Of a stretch of 64,000 nucleotides of DNA, positions 43,746 to 53,526 are shown piece after piece. Each line of letters starts with the position of its first letter. Positions within the stretch are counted from its first letter, which is position 1. Location: the NCBI GenBank assembly GCA_034231615.1, contig CM067310.1, positions 5,644,010-5,708,009 on the forward strand. Reading direction: 5' to 3'. Made by a program: the position numbers and the translations under genes. This DNA comes from Meghimatium bilineatum (taxonomy: Eukaryota > Mollusca > Gastropoda > Stylommatophora > Philomycidae). The notes beneath the pieces were generated by a model, which searched no databases, was not told the DNA's origin, and saw only the letters and a list, made by a program, of their open reading frames with translations.

Positions 43746-44065
43746 AGAGTAACAGATGGTACACATTATTTGATTTTTACAGACCAACAACTACAAAGTT
43801 ACAAATAATTTGAGTTTCACAGACATACAATCACAAAATTATAAATAATTGGAGTTTCACATACAATCATAAAATTACAAATAATTCAGTTTCACGGACA
43901 TATAAACACAAAATTACACATAATTTGAGTTTCATGGACATATAAACACAAAATTACAAATAATTTGAGTTTCACAGACATACAATCACAAAATTATAAA
44001 TAATTGGAGTTTCACATACAATCACAAAATTACAAATAATTCAGTTTCACGGACATACAACAGAA
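43746..44065. repeat. Diverged continuation of the 36-bp array (40-50-bp units)
   Basis: Units contain AATAATTTGAGTTTCACAGA and AATCACAAAATTA. A block of about 170 bp is itself duplicated (43800-43890 and 43960-44050). Confidence 0.88.
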
Positions 44066-45360
44066 GAAATAATAAGATTCACGTTTACATATCAGGATAT
44101 CTATTTTCCTTTATACTTGTGTATGCCAGGTTTTCAATATAATAAGACCAAAACAGGACATGTTTTTATTTCAAGTATACATGTACCACTTTGAGACCTA
44201 CCATTACATGGCATACAGTATGAACTATATTCTAAAGTGAATGTTCACAAAAACAAAAAAATGGGTGCATTCTTTGCGCATACATCTCTCACTTGGAAAT
44301 TACAAGAATAAATACAGCAATATATCAACATAATGTGAATACAAATAAGTACAAAATCATTCCTATACAAAAGAAGATAGCAAAGGAATAGTAACTTAAT
44401 TCTCAGCCATATATAAGACATCTCATACTTGTTCTCAAAGAAGCCACTTTTATTTGTTATGTCCCTTTGCATCCCAAATGGCTTTCCAAAGTAGCAAATT
44501 GATATCCATTGTAAACAAATTGCCACGGTTAGAAAGCCAGGGATTTAGATTTGTCACCACAAAGTCCTTTAACGATGAAGATGAACATATATTCAACAAA
44601 TTGTGAATGGCCTATTCTTTCTTGTTGTCTGTCTATAATTTCCTCTGTCTTCCACTGCGCCTTCCAACTTCTTCAACTACTCCCTCAAGTTATTGACAAA
44701 ATCTAGTACAAAAAAAAAGAAAAAATTCCATCACTGAATATAGCAAGAATGTTCATCAAAAGAAAATACAAAACATACATGGAGTCGGAGAACAATGCAT
44801 CAACTTTTCACAAGACTAAAGTAGAACAGATCACAGCACACTTGTCACCTTTAGGCTCAGCACAGCAAACTGTCACTTTTAGTATCCACACAGCAAACTG
44901 TCACGTTTAGACTCCGCACAGGAAAATGTAGACTACAAGTACATTTCCAATAAACAAAGGTTGTCCAAACTGATCAATGTCAAAAGCAACCCCAGATTCC
45001 AAAAACACATTCTGCAGGCATGTCCACTTTTTTGGGTGACTAGAGGAATATAACCTGACCCCCAAGACACAGAACTGGAGTGAAGATGTGGAGCAAATGT
45101 GACGACCCCACGCTGATAACTGAATTCATGGAGGGGGCCCTTCCACCTGTATAGACTCTGAATATAGTAATCTGATCACAGAAGAAGTATAGGTAACCAT
45201 GTTGGCTTACATGAACAAACAATGAACGTTATTATCTTATCATCATGTGACAATTGAAAGTAGATTCCTGATACCCTCTATTTTTACTTACACCTTACAA
45301 TTTCTACCGGAACTGTCAATGTATCTATATATTATCTATATTTATCTCCTATCTCCAATG
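44066..45360. other. Mostly unassigned sequence
   Basis: A 26-bp repeat containing CACAGCAAACTGTCAC, 3 copies, lies at 44835-44935. 44640-44700 weakly resembles a LINE C-terminus on the minus strand. A 60-codon minus frame at 45040-45222 has no recognisable motif, and I do not call it a gene. Confidence 0.45.
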
Positions 45361-45366
45361 AAGATA

Positions 45367-45525
45367 CAGTGGAAACCCTCTATAGAGCATCCTTTTGTAA
45401 CACATTTCCCTTTTTAACAACACTTTTCTAAAACCCCAATGATATTTATTCTTTATTGTTTATACTTTCTATAATGAATGTCTGTTATTACATACATATT
45501 TTGTTGTTATAATGAGATTCTACTG
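45367..45525. mobile_element. pogo/Tc1-type MITE, copy 2
   Basis: CAGTGGAAACCCTCTATAGA at left and GTTATAATGAGATTCTACTG at right, flanked by TA. Same family as 41603-41807 but without the AT run. Confidence 0.82.
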
Positions 45526-45589
45526 TATCAGCATGGAGGGGCATGGGCTGCACAGACGCCCTATTCATACTTAAGACAACTGAGCGAAT

Positions 45590-46390
45590 AGTTGTACAAG
45601 AATCAGTTGAACATCACAATCACATTTCTCGACCAAGAAAAGGAATTTAATTATCTAGGCAGTGTGTTCTCAGAAGACGGGAGACTTGATAGAGAAATAG
45701 AGACAAAATGTCAGAAAGTAAACACAGTTTTATATCAATTAGCACCGCTGGTGAACCACCAACATGATGTCTAAGATAATGTTAATAAACACAGTGTTCG
45801 CCCGTGTTTTGTTGGGCCCGAAAGGGGAGCAAAGAATAGCAACACTGTTTACCTTCCATGCATGTCGTACGAGGCGACTAAGGAGGTTATGGGATAGAGT
45901 TGGCTGTCCCATCCCATATAGTGTCAGTGACCCAAAGCCATGCTGAAGTCAGATGCGTCAGGCTGAAAGGCGCAGATATCGCAGCAATGCTGTAAACCAT
46001 GACACAGCGCATTCCGTTCTCTGGACTACATCCTGCTGATCTGCAGAAGTTTCAGAACAAACGCAGAAGAAGAAGATAGTGTTCATACTGACACTCTGCT
46101 ACCAATGCCTGACTTGGACCCTGACAGAGAAACTAGAACACAAACTCACTGTATGCGAAATGAAGTGCCTTAAAACAGCATGGAGATCACCACAAAGAGA
46201 TAGAAACAATATCGTGCAAAGAATACAGACACACAAAAGATCAAATGGTTCAGCCACCTAATCAGAATGGAACCAGATCGCATTCCATTGATATCCTTCA
46301 ATAAAAGTTCATCAGAAAAGAGAAACAGAAAACCCAGACAAAGGTGGATACATGACATCAGAGAAATACTACAACACTAAGGCTGCACTA
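45590..46390 (+). pseudogene. LINE remnant (family C) split by a SINE-like insertion
   Basis: Left part: EFNYLGSVFSEDGRLDREIE and NTVLYQLAPLVNHQHD, ending LINTVF at 45799. Right part from 46078: VFILTLCYQCLTWTLTEKLE, HKLTVCEMKCLKTAWR and later IKWFSHLIRMEPDRIPL and RKPRQRWIHDIREIL. Excising the 278-bp insert and one TSD copy rejoins LINTVFILTLCYQC in frame, showing that the LINE was there first. Confidence 0.9.
45793..46084 (+). mobile_element. SINE-like 278-bp family, full-length copy S8, nested in LINE
   Basis: The body, 45800-46077, is 278 bp, the same length as copy S4. It begins GCCCGTGTTTTGTTGGGCCC and ends in GCAGAAGAAGAAGAT. Direct repeats AGTGTTC lie at 45793-45799 and 46078-46084. 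Orientation is the same as the host LINE. Confidence 0.92.
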
Positions 46391-46499
46391 TGGCAGGGAG
46401 ATCACATTTAGCTGAAGAAAATTTTTGCTTCCCATGACACCTAACAGCACACATGGATAGAGCTAGACAAAACAAGACTGTATCAGTAAATAAATAACG

Positions 46500-46800
46500 A
46501 CTATCTCATGTCAAGACTACATCCAGAGATAACAAACCAGGTGATTTGACCACCTCATGAGAATTCAAGGCAACCATCCCATTGTGCATACAACAGCAGA
46601 AGATCAGGTTACGAAGTCCAAGAACTAGATGGAGGGAGATAACCAAATACACATTAAAGAGACACAGGCTGACCATGGCCAATGTAATCCAAATTGCCAA
46701 AGACAGACTTCAACTTTCCCCCACCACACTTAACAGCACAAGTGACAATATAAAAATGACAATAGATCTCCCATCTATGTGCACAATGGAAAGGGGAGAT
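46500..46800 (+). mobile_element. LINE C-terminal fragment
   Basis: RLRSPRTRWREITKYTLKRH and RLTMANVIQIAKDRLQL around 46607-46710 match the basic LINE tail ahead of the 3' UTR. An adjoining ATCAGGCAACC segment may be the same element. Confidence 0.75.
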
Positions 46801-46834
46801 TACACATAAAAGTAACTGCTTTAAGGACAAGTAT

Positions 46835-46985
46835 TGAAATCTATAAATCAACATTGCTGGGGAGAAGAAACTAATATCTATAAATCAACATTGCTGGGGA
46901 GAAGAAACTGATATCTATAAATCAACATTGCTGGGGAGAAGAAACTCATATCTATAAATCAACATTGCTGGGGAGAAGAAACTGT
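46835..46985. repeat. About 38-bp minisatellite, 4 copies
   Basis: Unit contains ATCTATAAATCAACATTGCT and GGGGAGAAGAAACT. Confidence 0.93.
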
Positions 46986-47144
46986 CTCACAATGACGGAA
47001 TACTAAAACTTTTATAAAAAATAAAAAAAATTATTCTGAATGTTGGTAGATAATTCATAATTTCATTTTGTGGAGAGATGAGGATAAAAACTGGAGTGTT
47101 TCATGCAGGTGAAGTCTTTTGTGGGTTAACACTTTTGCTGCAAG

Positions 47145-47280
47145 ATCTTTTCATGTCAAGTCTCTCCAAATCTTTTCATGTCAAATCTCTCCATATCTTT
47201 TTATGTCAAGTCTCTCCATATCTTTTTATGTCATGTCTCACCATATCTTATGTCAAGTCTCTCCAAATTGCATCATGACT
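47145..47280. repeat. 24-26-bp tandem repeat, 5 copies
   Basis: Unit contains ATCTTTTCATGTCAAGTCTC plus TCCA. Confidence 0.9.
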
Positions 47281-47849
47281 TTAACAAAAATATATGATGA
47301 GTTTTGCAAGCGATAATTTTAAGACATTAAATCTAAACCAATAAAATTTCATTCATTCATTTTCCTTTTGGTCTACCCCTGGCTCTTTTACCTGTGCTAA
47401 TAAAATTAGGGTTTAGAAATTTTCCAATTACATTAAGACAAGAATAATCTTCCCAGAAATGTTTAATCAAGCTTTTATGGAAAAAAGAACAAATTTCTAT
47501 TATTTTATTATTGACTATATCTAGCTATGACTATGCTACACTTCTATTTTCTAGGTGGGTGCCCATCACTCTCCTGACTAGGTTAGCAGAGATATCTTGT
47601 AGTAATCTATTACTTGAACCATAATCCAATTCTGTATTTGATTCAATTTAATCATGATAGCTTTATTATCTATTTGTCTTTTATCTTTCAGTCAGTCATC
47701 TAAAAGTGTATACACTCAGTGTTTAAATCATTTTGTTTTTCTGTTCTTTCCAGTGAGGATGAATTATCTCTTCCTTGGTTACTCCCATTTCTATCATTCT
47801 CTGAACATTGTCTCTTTCAGCATTCTCTTCATCGTTTTGTAAGTTATCC
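47281..47849. other. Unassigned sequence
   Basis: CCTTTTGGTCTACCCCTGGC at 47365 could be the reverse of a LINE GRPKG tail. Nothing firm. Confidence 0.4.
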
Positions 47850-48320
47850 ATGACTGTTCCAGTCGATTCAGCCCGGCCTCTTCCCACCACTTTGCCACCC
47901 ACTACACGACAATATATCAGCTCTTTCGTTGCTCATGACTCCTGCATGACTAGGACATTAGATCCATTTGATGCTCTGGGTGCTTGTTGAGAAGAGTGTC
48001 CCACTCTTTTCTTATCAAGCATTTTCCTATTTTCCTCACCATACTCTGGGAGTCTGATAGAATCATTTAAGATTGTTGGTGCTTGTGCCATCAGCTACGT
48101 CAGAGCCACTGTTACTGCCTCTATCTTCATTCTCATGCTAGAATGAAGACAGGCAGTAAAAACGAATCGTTCTTATCTGTTTATCTGTCTTACTATTGAG
48201 CCATCTGTGTAAATAATTTTATCTTATGTCTTTGAGTAATGTTCATCCTCATTGCATTATCTATGTTCCTAACAACCCCCAAAAAAATCCAGTGTGATTA
48301 CTTTAGCAAAACTTGCTGAT
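47850..48320 (-). pseudogene. LINE RNase H domain remnant (family G)
   Basis: Read on the minus strand: KIIYTDGSIVRQ near 48180-48220 (the YTDGS start of an RNase H fold with its first catalytic Asp), later NEDRGSNSGS, and PSHAGVMSNERADILS near 47910-47960 (C-terminal HxGxxxNExAD box). Frameshifts and stops separate the boxes. An RNase H-bearing non-LTR lineage distinct from families A-F. Confidence 0.8.
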
Positions 48321-48439
48321 TGTACATACATACACTGGTAAATCAAAGAAAAAACAAAATGAGAAACTCAACAATAGTGCAATGCTCAATGCAACAAAGA
48401 ACTCATATTTAAACAAAAAAAGTGGGGAACATTACCTAA

Positions 48440-48850
48440 CAGCAAATTTCAGTACTTCCAGCAATCACTGCAAGAACAAAATTCAGTACTTCCTGCAATC
48501 ACTGCAACAAAATTCAGTACTTCTATTGTCACTACAAGAACAAAAATCTGCACTTTCTGTATCACTCAACAAAAAAAATCAGTACTTTCTGCATCACTAC
48601 AGCAACAAAAATCTTCATTTTCTGCACCACTACAACAACAAAAATAAGCACTTCCTGCAGTCACTACAACAAAAATCTACACTTCCTGTAGTAACTACAA
48701 CAAAAATCAGCACTTCCTGCAGTCACTACAACAAAAATCAGCACTTCCTGCAGTCACTACAACAAAAATCAGCACTTCCTGCAGTCACTACAACAAAAAT
48801 CAGCACTTCCTGCAGTCACTACAACAAAAATGTATACTTCCTGTGATTAC
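48440..48850. repeat. Degenerate 30-bp tandem repeat, about 13 copies
   Basis: Units contain CACTACAACAAAAATCAGCA and CTTCCTGCAGT. They become uniform towards the right (48690-48830). Confidence 0.92.
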
Positions 48851-49009
48851 TAACAACAACATTCAAATTCTCACTTCCTTCATCACTACATCAGTAACAA
48901 AATTATGTACAGTACTTCAGTTCGCAGTGACAAGCACACAAATTAAACAAAAATTACTTTAAAAATCATATAGGACATTCAATCTCAGCGAAAATGTATA
49001 TGTTTATGT

Positions 49010-49300
49010 ATAGATGGAACTTGTGTACAACTATAAACAGGTAGATCTGTGTACAAGCATAAAGTCAGATCTGTGCACAAGTATAAACCACCATATATGT
49101 GTACAAATATAAACAGCCGGTTATGTGTACAAGTATAAACGGCTGGATCTGTGTATACACAGCTGGATCTGTATACAACCATCAACAACCAGACCTGTAC
49201 ACATGTATAAACAGCTAAATATGTGTTCAAGTATAAACAGCTGGCTGCATGTACAAGTATAAACTGGTGGTTTTTGTACACATATGTAAAAGATGGACCC
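49010..49300. repeat. Degenerate 26-28-bp tandem repeat
   Basis: Units contain GTGTACAAGTATAAACAGCT and GGATCT, with many indels. Confidence 0.88.
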
Positions 49301-49439
49301 TTGCAATATATTTATCTATAAAAAAATTAAGTGTGTACATGTGTACAATGGATAAGTGTGTACATGTGTACATTGGATAAGTGTATACATGCATATACTT
49401 AATTTACAAATATGAACACTTGAAAAATGTATCCAGCTT

Positions 49440-50060
49440 CTGATGTCATATGAATATCCACCATCCGTGTATCCGACACAACATATCCAGTGTTTATGTA
49501 TTTGCCATCTACTTATCCAGTAACCACATATTCTTACAGTCACAAAAATCACTTAAATATCCATCAACTCTATATCCGACTATCATGCACAGCATCGGCA
49601 AATATCAAACACATTTCATCCGAATATCCGTTATATGTACATTCATCATCCATATATCAGACGCAGCATCTAAATATCAGATACCCACACATCTGACAGT
49701 CACATACCCTCGTATCCACATAACAATAATCTGTGTATAAAACATTTGCATATCCAATCCACATATCAGGTATCCACATTTACATTCTCTGTACATCCAA
49801 TGATTGCATATCCAGCATCAATATTCCATATCCACATTTATTTTACATCCAATGATTTCATATCCAGGACTGTCCTTCCCATTATCAATATCCAACAATT
49901 TTGTATCCAGAACTGTCCTTCCTATTATCCGTACATCCGACAATTTCATATCCAGAACTGTGCTTCCCATTATCCGTACATCCGACAATTTCATATCCAG
50001 GACTATGTCACATTCTTCATACATTCAACAATTTCATATCCATGACTGTCCTTCACATTA
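49440..50060. repeat. Degenerate composite tandem repeat, ATATCCA-based
   Basis: The left part has loose ATATCC(A/G) motifs. From 49850 a clearer unit of about 45 bp contains CAATTTCATATCCAGAACTG and CCCATTATCCGTACATCCGA. Confidence 0.85.
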
Positions 50061-50119
50061 TCCGTACAATAACAACACACATGTATATCTTCCAACTCTA
50101 TGATTACATTTCAAATATC

Positions 50120-50250
50120 GGCACAGCCCTTTGAACTGCCACTGGTCACTCTGTCAATGCTGACAAATCTGTCTGTTCTTTCATTTCCCTTGACACCCAC
50201 ATGTCCAGGTACAAAAATGAAGGCAACTCTCCTCATCACAGATCTTGTCA
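50120..50250 (-). pseudogene. LINE RNase H fragment (family G)
   Basis: The minus frame gives RRVAFIFVPGHVGVKGNERT then DRFVSIDRVTSG, the C-terminal RNase H box with its His-Gly and Asn-Glu signature. Upstream boxes absent. Confidence 0.8.
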
Positions 50251-50489
50251 TTGCCTCCGGTCACTGACTGTGTAGATAGCCGGATTGAATCTTTCAAAGA
50301 ATAAAGTATATGCCTCATTCCCATATCTAGTATCCACATTTTCATACTGTACACAGATTTGCTTATTCATCATCCACATATATATGTTATCCACATCATG
50401 CATATCCATATCCAGCATAAGAATACAGGCATCTAGAATCCCCAAATAAACATATTCAACCAATGTATATTCAGCATTCTTTATATCCA

Positions 50490-50670
50490 GATCGCAACGG
50501 CTCCCGGGTCGACCCAGCCTTTAAATAGGTACCGGATTAATCCGGGAAGTAAAGACTGTGAGGGAGAGGAGATGGCTACTGCCTTTATTTGCGGAGCCTC
50601 TGAAATGTGAGATCGCTAACATCTCACACCGCAACGGCATTAATAAATGATATGGGTTACTTTACTTTAC
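50490..50670 (+). mobile_element. tRNA-type SINE body, 5'-truncated, (TTTAC)n tail
   Basis: GGCTCCCGGGTCGACCCAGC, TAGGTACCGGATTAATCCGG and GAGGGAGAGGAGATGGCTAC define the body. It ends in GGGTTACTTTACTTTAC. TATATCCA lies on both sides (50482-50489 and 50671-50678), although this motif is common locally. Related bodies occur at 56295 and 58175. Confidence 0.75.
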
Positions 50671-50678
50671 TATATCCA

Positions 50679-50934
50679 ATGACATTATTTCATTGCTAAC
50701 CTAATCAATCAATCATCCAATCTCCTGGTCTCACAAGAACATACGCCATGAATCTCCAGTCCACCCAGTGCGTATATTTCGTCCCCAGATCATTCGATAC
50801 AATGCCACAACTTCATCTCTAAATTTTCTAGGTCTTCCCTTCCTTGTCAATGTCTTTTCTTGTTAAGCAGAAATGTTGTTGCTTTACTCTGTGTGTCCAA
50901 TGTATCATCAAATCTTGGGGGAACAGATAGACAG
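50679..50934. other. Unassigned sequence
   Basis: TCTAGGTCTTCCCTTCCTTG near 50830 may be the reverse of a LINE GRPR tail. Not firm. Confidence 0.4.
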
Positions 50935-51612
50935 ACCTCTGAGTATGTCCTACAGAACTGTCCCCAATGTGAACAGATGAACAATAGACCTCTAGTCATA
51001 TTCTGCAGAACTGTCCCCAATGTGAACAGATAAACAACAGACCTCTAGTCATATCCTGCAGAACTGTCCCCAATGTGAACAGATGAACAATAGACCTCTA
51101 GTCATATTCTGCAGAACTGTCCCCAATGTGAACAGATAAACAACAGACCTCTAGTCATATCCTGCAGAACTGTCCCCAATGTGAACAGATAAACAACAGA
51201 CCTCTAGTCATATCCTGCAGAACTGTCCCCAATGTGAACAGATAAACAATAGACCTCTAGTCATATTCTGCAGAACTGTCCCCAATGTGAACAGATAAAC
51301 AACAGACCTCTAGTCATATCCTGCAGAACTGTCCCCAATGTGAACAGATGAACAATAGACCTCTAGTCATATTCTGCAGAACTGTCCCCAATGTGAACAG
51401 ATAAACAACAGACCTCTAGTCATATCCTGCAGAACTGTCCCCAATGTGAACAGATAAACAACAGACCTCTAGTCATATCCTGCAGAACTGTCCCCAATGT
51501 GAACAGATAAACAACAGACCTCTAGTCATATCCTGCAGAACTGTCCCCAATGTGAACAGATAAACAACAGACCTCTAGTCATATTCTGCAGAACTGTCCC
51601 CAATGTGAACAA
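50935..51612. repeat. 53-bp minisatellite, about 12.7 copies
   Basis: The unit contains AACTGTCCCCAATGTGAACA and GACCTCTAGTCATATCCTGC. Two linked variant types (GATGAACAATAG..ATTC and GATAAACAACAG..ATCC) are arranged as repeating A-B and A-B-B groups. Confidence 0.97.
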
Positions 51613-51885
51613 TTGAGAGAGACAACCCAATGGCTCAACCTTGCAACCAAATATAGTTGGGACCAAATAATAACTCCAGACAACCATAGATTTCAATAAA
51701 AACTATAGAAAGAAGGATAAATCTGCATTTCCTAGATGTGATTTGTAAACAGGCAGGATCCTATCCTGGTCTAATCTAAACATCAGCATCCCTTATGTTA
51801 TCTAGCCATTGAAAAACTTATCTCCAGCACAAACATTTGGTGGCTTATGTTGTATTGTCTTTGCATCATCCATGTCTCAGAGTGC
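51613..51885. other. Unassigned sequence
   Basis: Nothing recognised. Confidence 0.4.
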
Positions 51886-51990
51886 TTCTTCTTCTTCTTC
51901 TGTGTTTGTTCTCAAACTCCTGCAGATTAGCAGGATTTAGTCTGAAGAACGGAATGATTTACAGCTTTGCTACAATATCTGCGTGTTCGG
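51886..51990 (-). mobile_element. SINE-like family, truncated copy S9
   Basis: TTCTTCTTCTTCTGTGTTTG, CTCAAACTCCTGCAGATTAG and GAACGGAATGATTTACAGCT form the inverted 3' part of the 278-bp family. It ends against a LINE remnant. Confidence 0.8.
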
Positions 51991-51994
51991 GATG

Positions 51995-52985
51995 ATGGTG
52001 AATCCAAGTGCTAACTATACTTTTGTATGGAAGTGAGATCTGGACACTCAATGCAGACACAGAATGAAGGATTCAGGTTTTTGAATATAAGTGCTACAGG
52101 CATCTGTTTAAAATCAGTTATGTAGAACATATGACAAATATATTCAAACAGCAGCCAATAACCTTGCTTGTTGATAATCAACAAACAGCAGCCAATAAAC
52201 ATGCTTGTCAATAATCAACAAACAGCAGCCAATAACCTTGCTTGTTGATAATCAACAAACAGCAGCCAATAACCTTGCTTGTTGATAATCAACAAACAGC
52301 AGCCAATAAACATGCTTGTCGATAATCAACAAACAGCAGCCAATAACCTTGCTTGTCAATAATCAACAAACAGCAGCCAATAACCTTGCTTGTTGATAAT
52401 CAACAAACAGCAGCCAATAACCTTGCTTGTCAATAATCAACAAACAGCAGCCAATAACCTTGCTTGCCAATAATCAACAAACAGCAGCCAATAAACATGC
52501 TTGTCAATAATCAACAAACAGCAGCCAATAACCTTGCTTGTCAATAATCAACAAACAGCAGCCAATAACCTTGCTTGTCGATAATCAACAAACAGCAGCC
52601 AATAACCTTGCTTGTCAATAATCAACAAACAGCAGACAATAACCTTGCTTGTCAATAATCAACAAACAGCAGACAATAACCTTGCTTGTCAATAATCAAC
52701 AAACAGCAGCCAATAACCTTGCTTGTTGATAATCAACAACTAGAGTAACAGCATAGACTTGCTTGGTTTGGACTTGTAATGAGAAATAACTCACTTTCTA
52801 AAACTATTTTACAAGGAACAGTTGAAGGAGGAAGGAAGAAAGGTGATAAGAAAATCTTGAATTGACAACATCAAAGAATGATCCTGGAATGAATGTTCAA
52901 CTCATCCAAATAGCTGAGAACAGAGGCTTTTTCTAGGACTTTTTTGTGCTGTTGTCTCTAATGTGACACAACCACCCTTAAGGTT
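51995..52985 (+). pseudogene. LINE remnant (family A) split by a minisatellite
   Basis: The left part, to 52150, carries LLYGSEIW-like and RIQVFEYKCYRHLFKISYVE-like pieces in broken frames. The right part from 52736 carries an LAWFG-like segment, then the counterpart of SKTILQGTVEGGRKK and NIKE. The two halves are contiguous in the 42040-42440 copy, so the array between them is secondary. Confidence 0.82.
52150..52735. repeat. 35-36-bp minisatellite grown from LINE sequence, about 16 copies
   Basis: The unit contains AACAGCAGCCAATAACCTTG and CTTGTCAATAATCAAC. It corresponds to CGGCAGCAAATAAACAAACT / TGCAGGTTATCATGAAC, present once in the sister LINE at 42163-42202. Confidence 0.93.
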
Positions 52986-53282
52986 ATGGGATTATTGTTG
53001 TCTCCGTGCTAGATTAGCCGCATAAAAGTGCTCAAATAAACCTGTTGACCCAAAATATTTTCTGACCTACGGTCTAAACTGACCTCTGAATTAATATCTA
53101 ATCTGTTGATAACCATCGCCAACACACGAACATTATAAGTGCTCTGTGATCTCCTGGGATTATCTCTGTGATCTCCTGGGATTATCTCTGGCATCACACG
53201 ATAAGTCACAGTTCCGAGTTGGTTGGTTTACAACGATTTTTCTACGCAACTAAAACTTCGGAAATAACTGGACATGAAAATG

Positions 53283-53399
53283 TGGATGTTCCGATACCTG
53301 TGGATGTTCCGATACCTGTGGATGTTCCGATACCTGTGGATGCTCCGATACCTGTGGACGTTCCGATACCTGTGGATGTTCCGATACCTGTGGATGTCA
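53283..53399. repeat. 18-bp minisatellite, 6.5 copies
   Basis: Unit GATGTTCCGATACCTGTG with two variants. It lies about 50 bp beyond the predicted polyA site of the MIM gene. Confidence 0.95.
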
Positions 53400-53451
53400 T
53401 GATAAACATGATTCTCCAAATAAATGTAAATGTCTGGTTAAAACAAGACAT

Positions 53452-53457
53452 TTTATT
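53452..53457 (-). terminator. Polyadenylation signal of the MIM homologue
   Basis: AATAAA on the minus strand, 70 bp downstream of the TAA stop. It would give a very short 3' UTR. Other weak AT-rich options exist. Confidence 0.5.
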
Positions 53458-53526
53458 AGTCTTCTGTACATATGATTACCAACTTGTTGAGTTATCTTAC
53501 TTGAGTATGCATTTGTAATTGTTTGT

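Noticed and set aside
45040-45222. Minus-strand 60-codon frame
   Set aside because: No motif; splice-like sites nearby are weak, so I could not support an exon.
50482-50678. TATATCCA as a firm TSD
   Set aside because: The surrounding region is rich in ATATCCA motifs, so the match may be coincidental; kept only as supportive.
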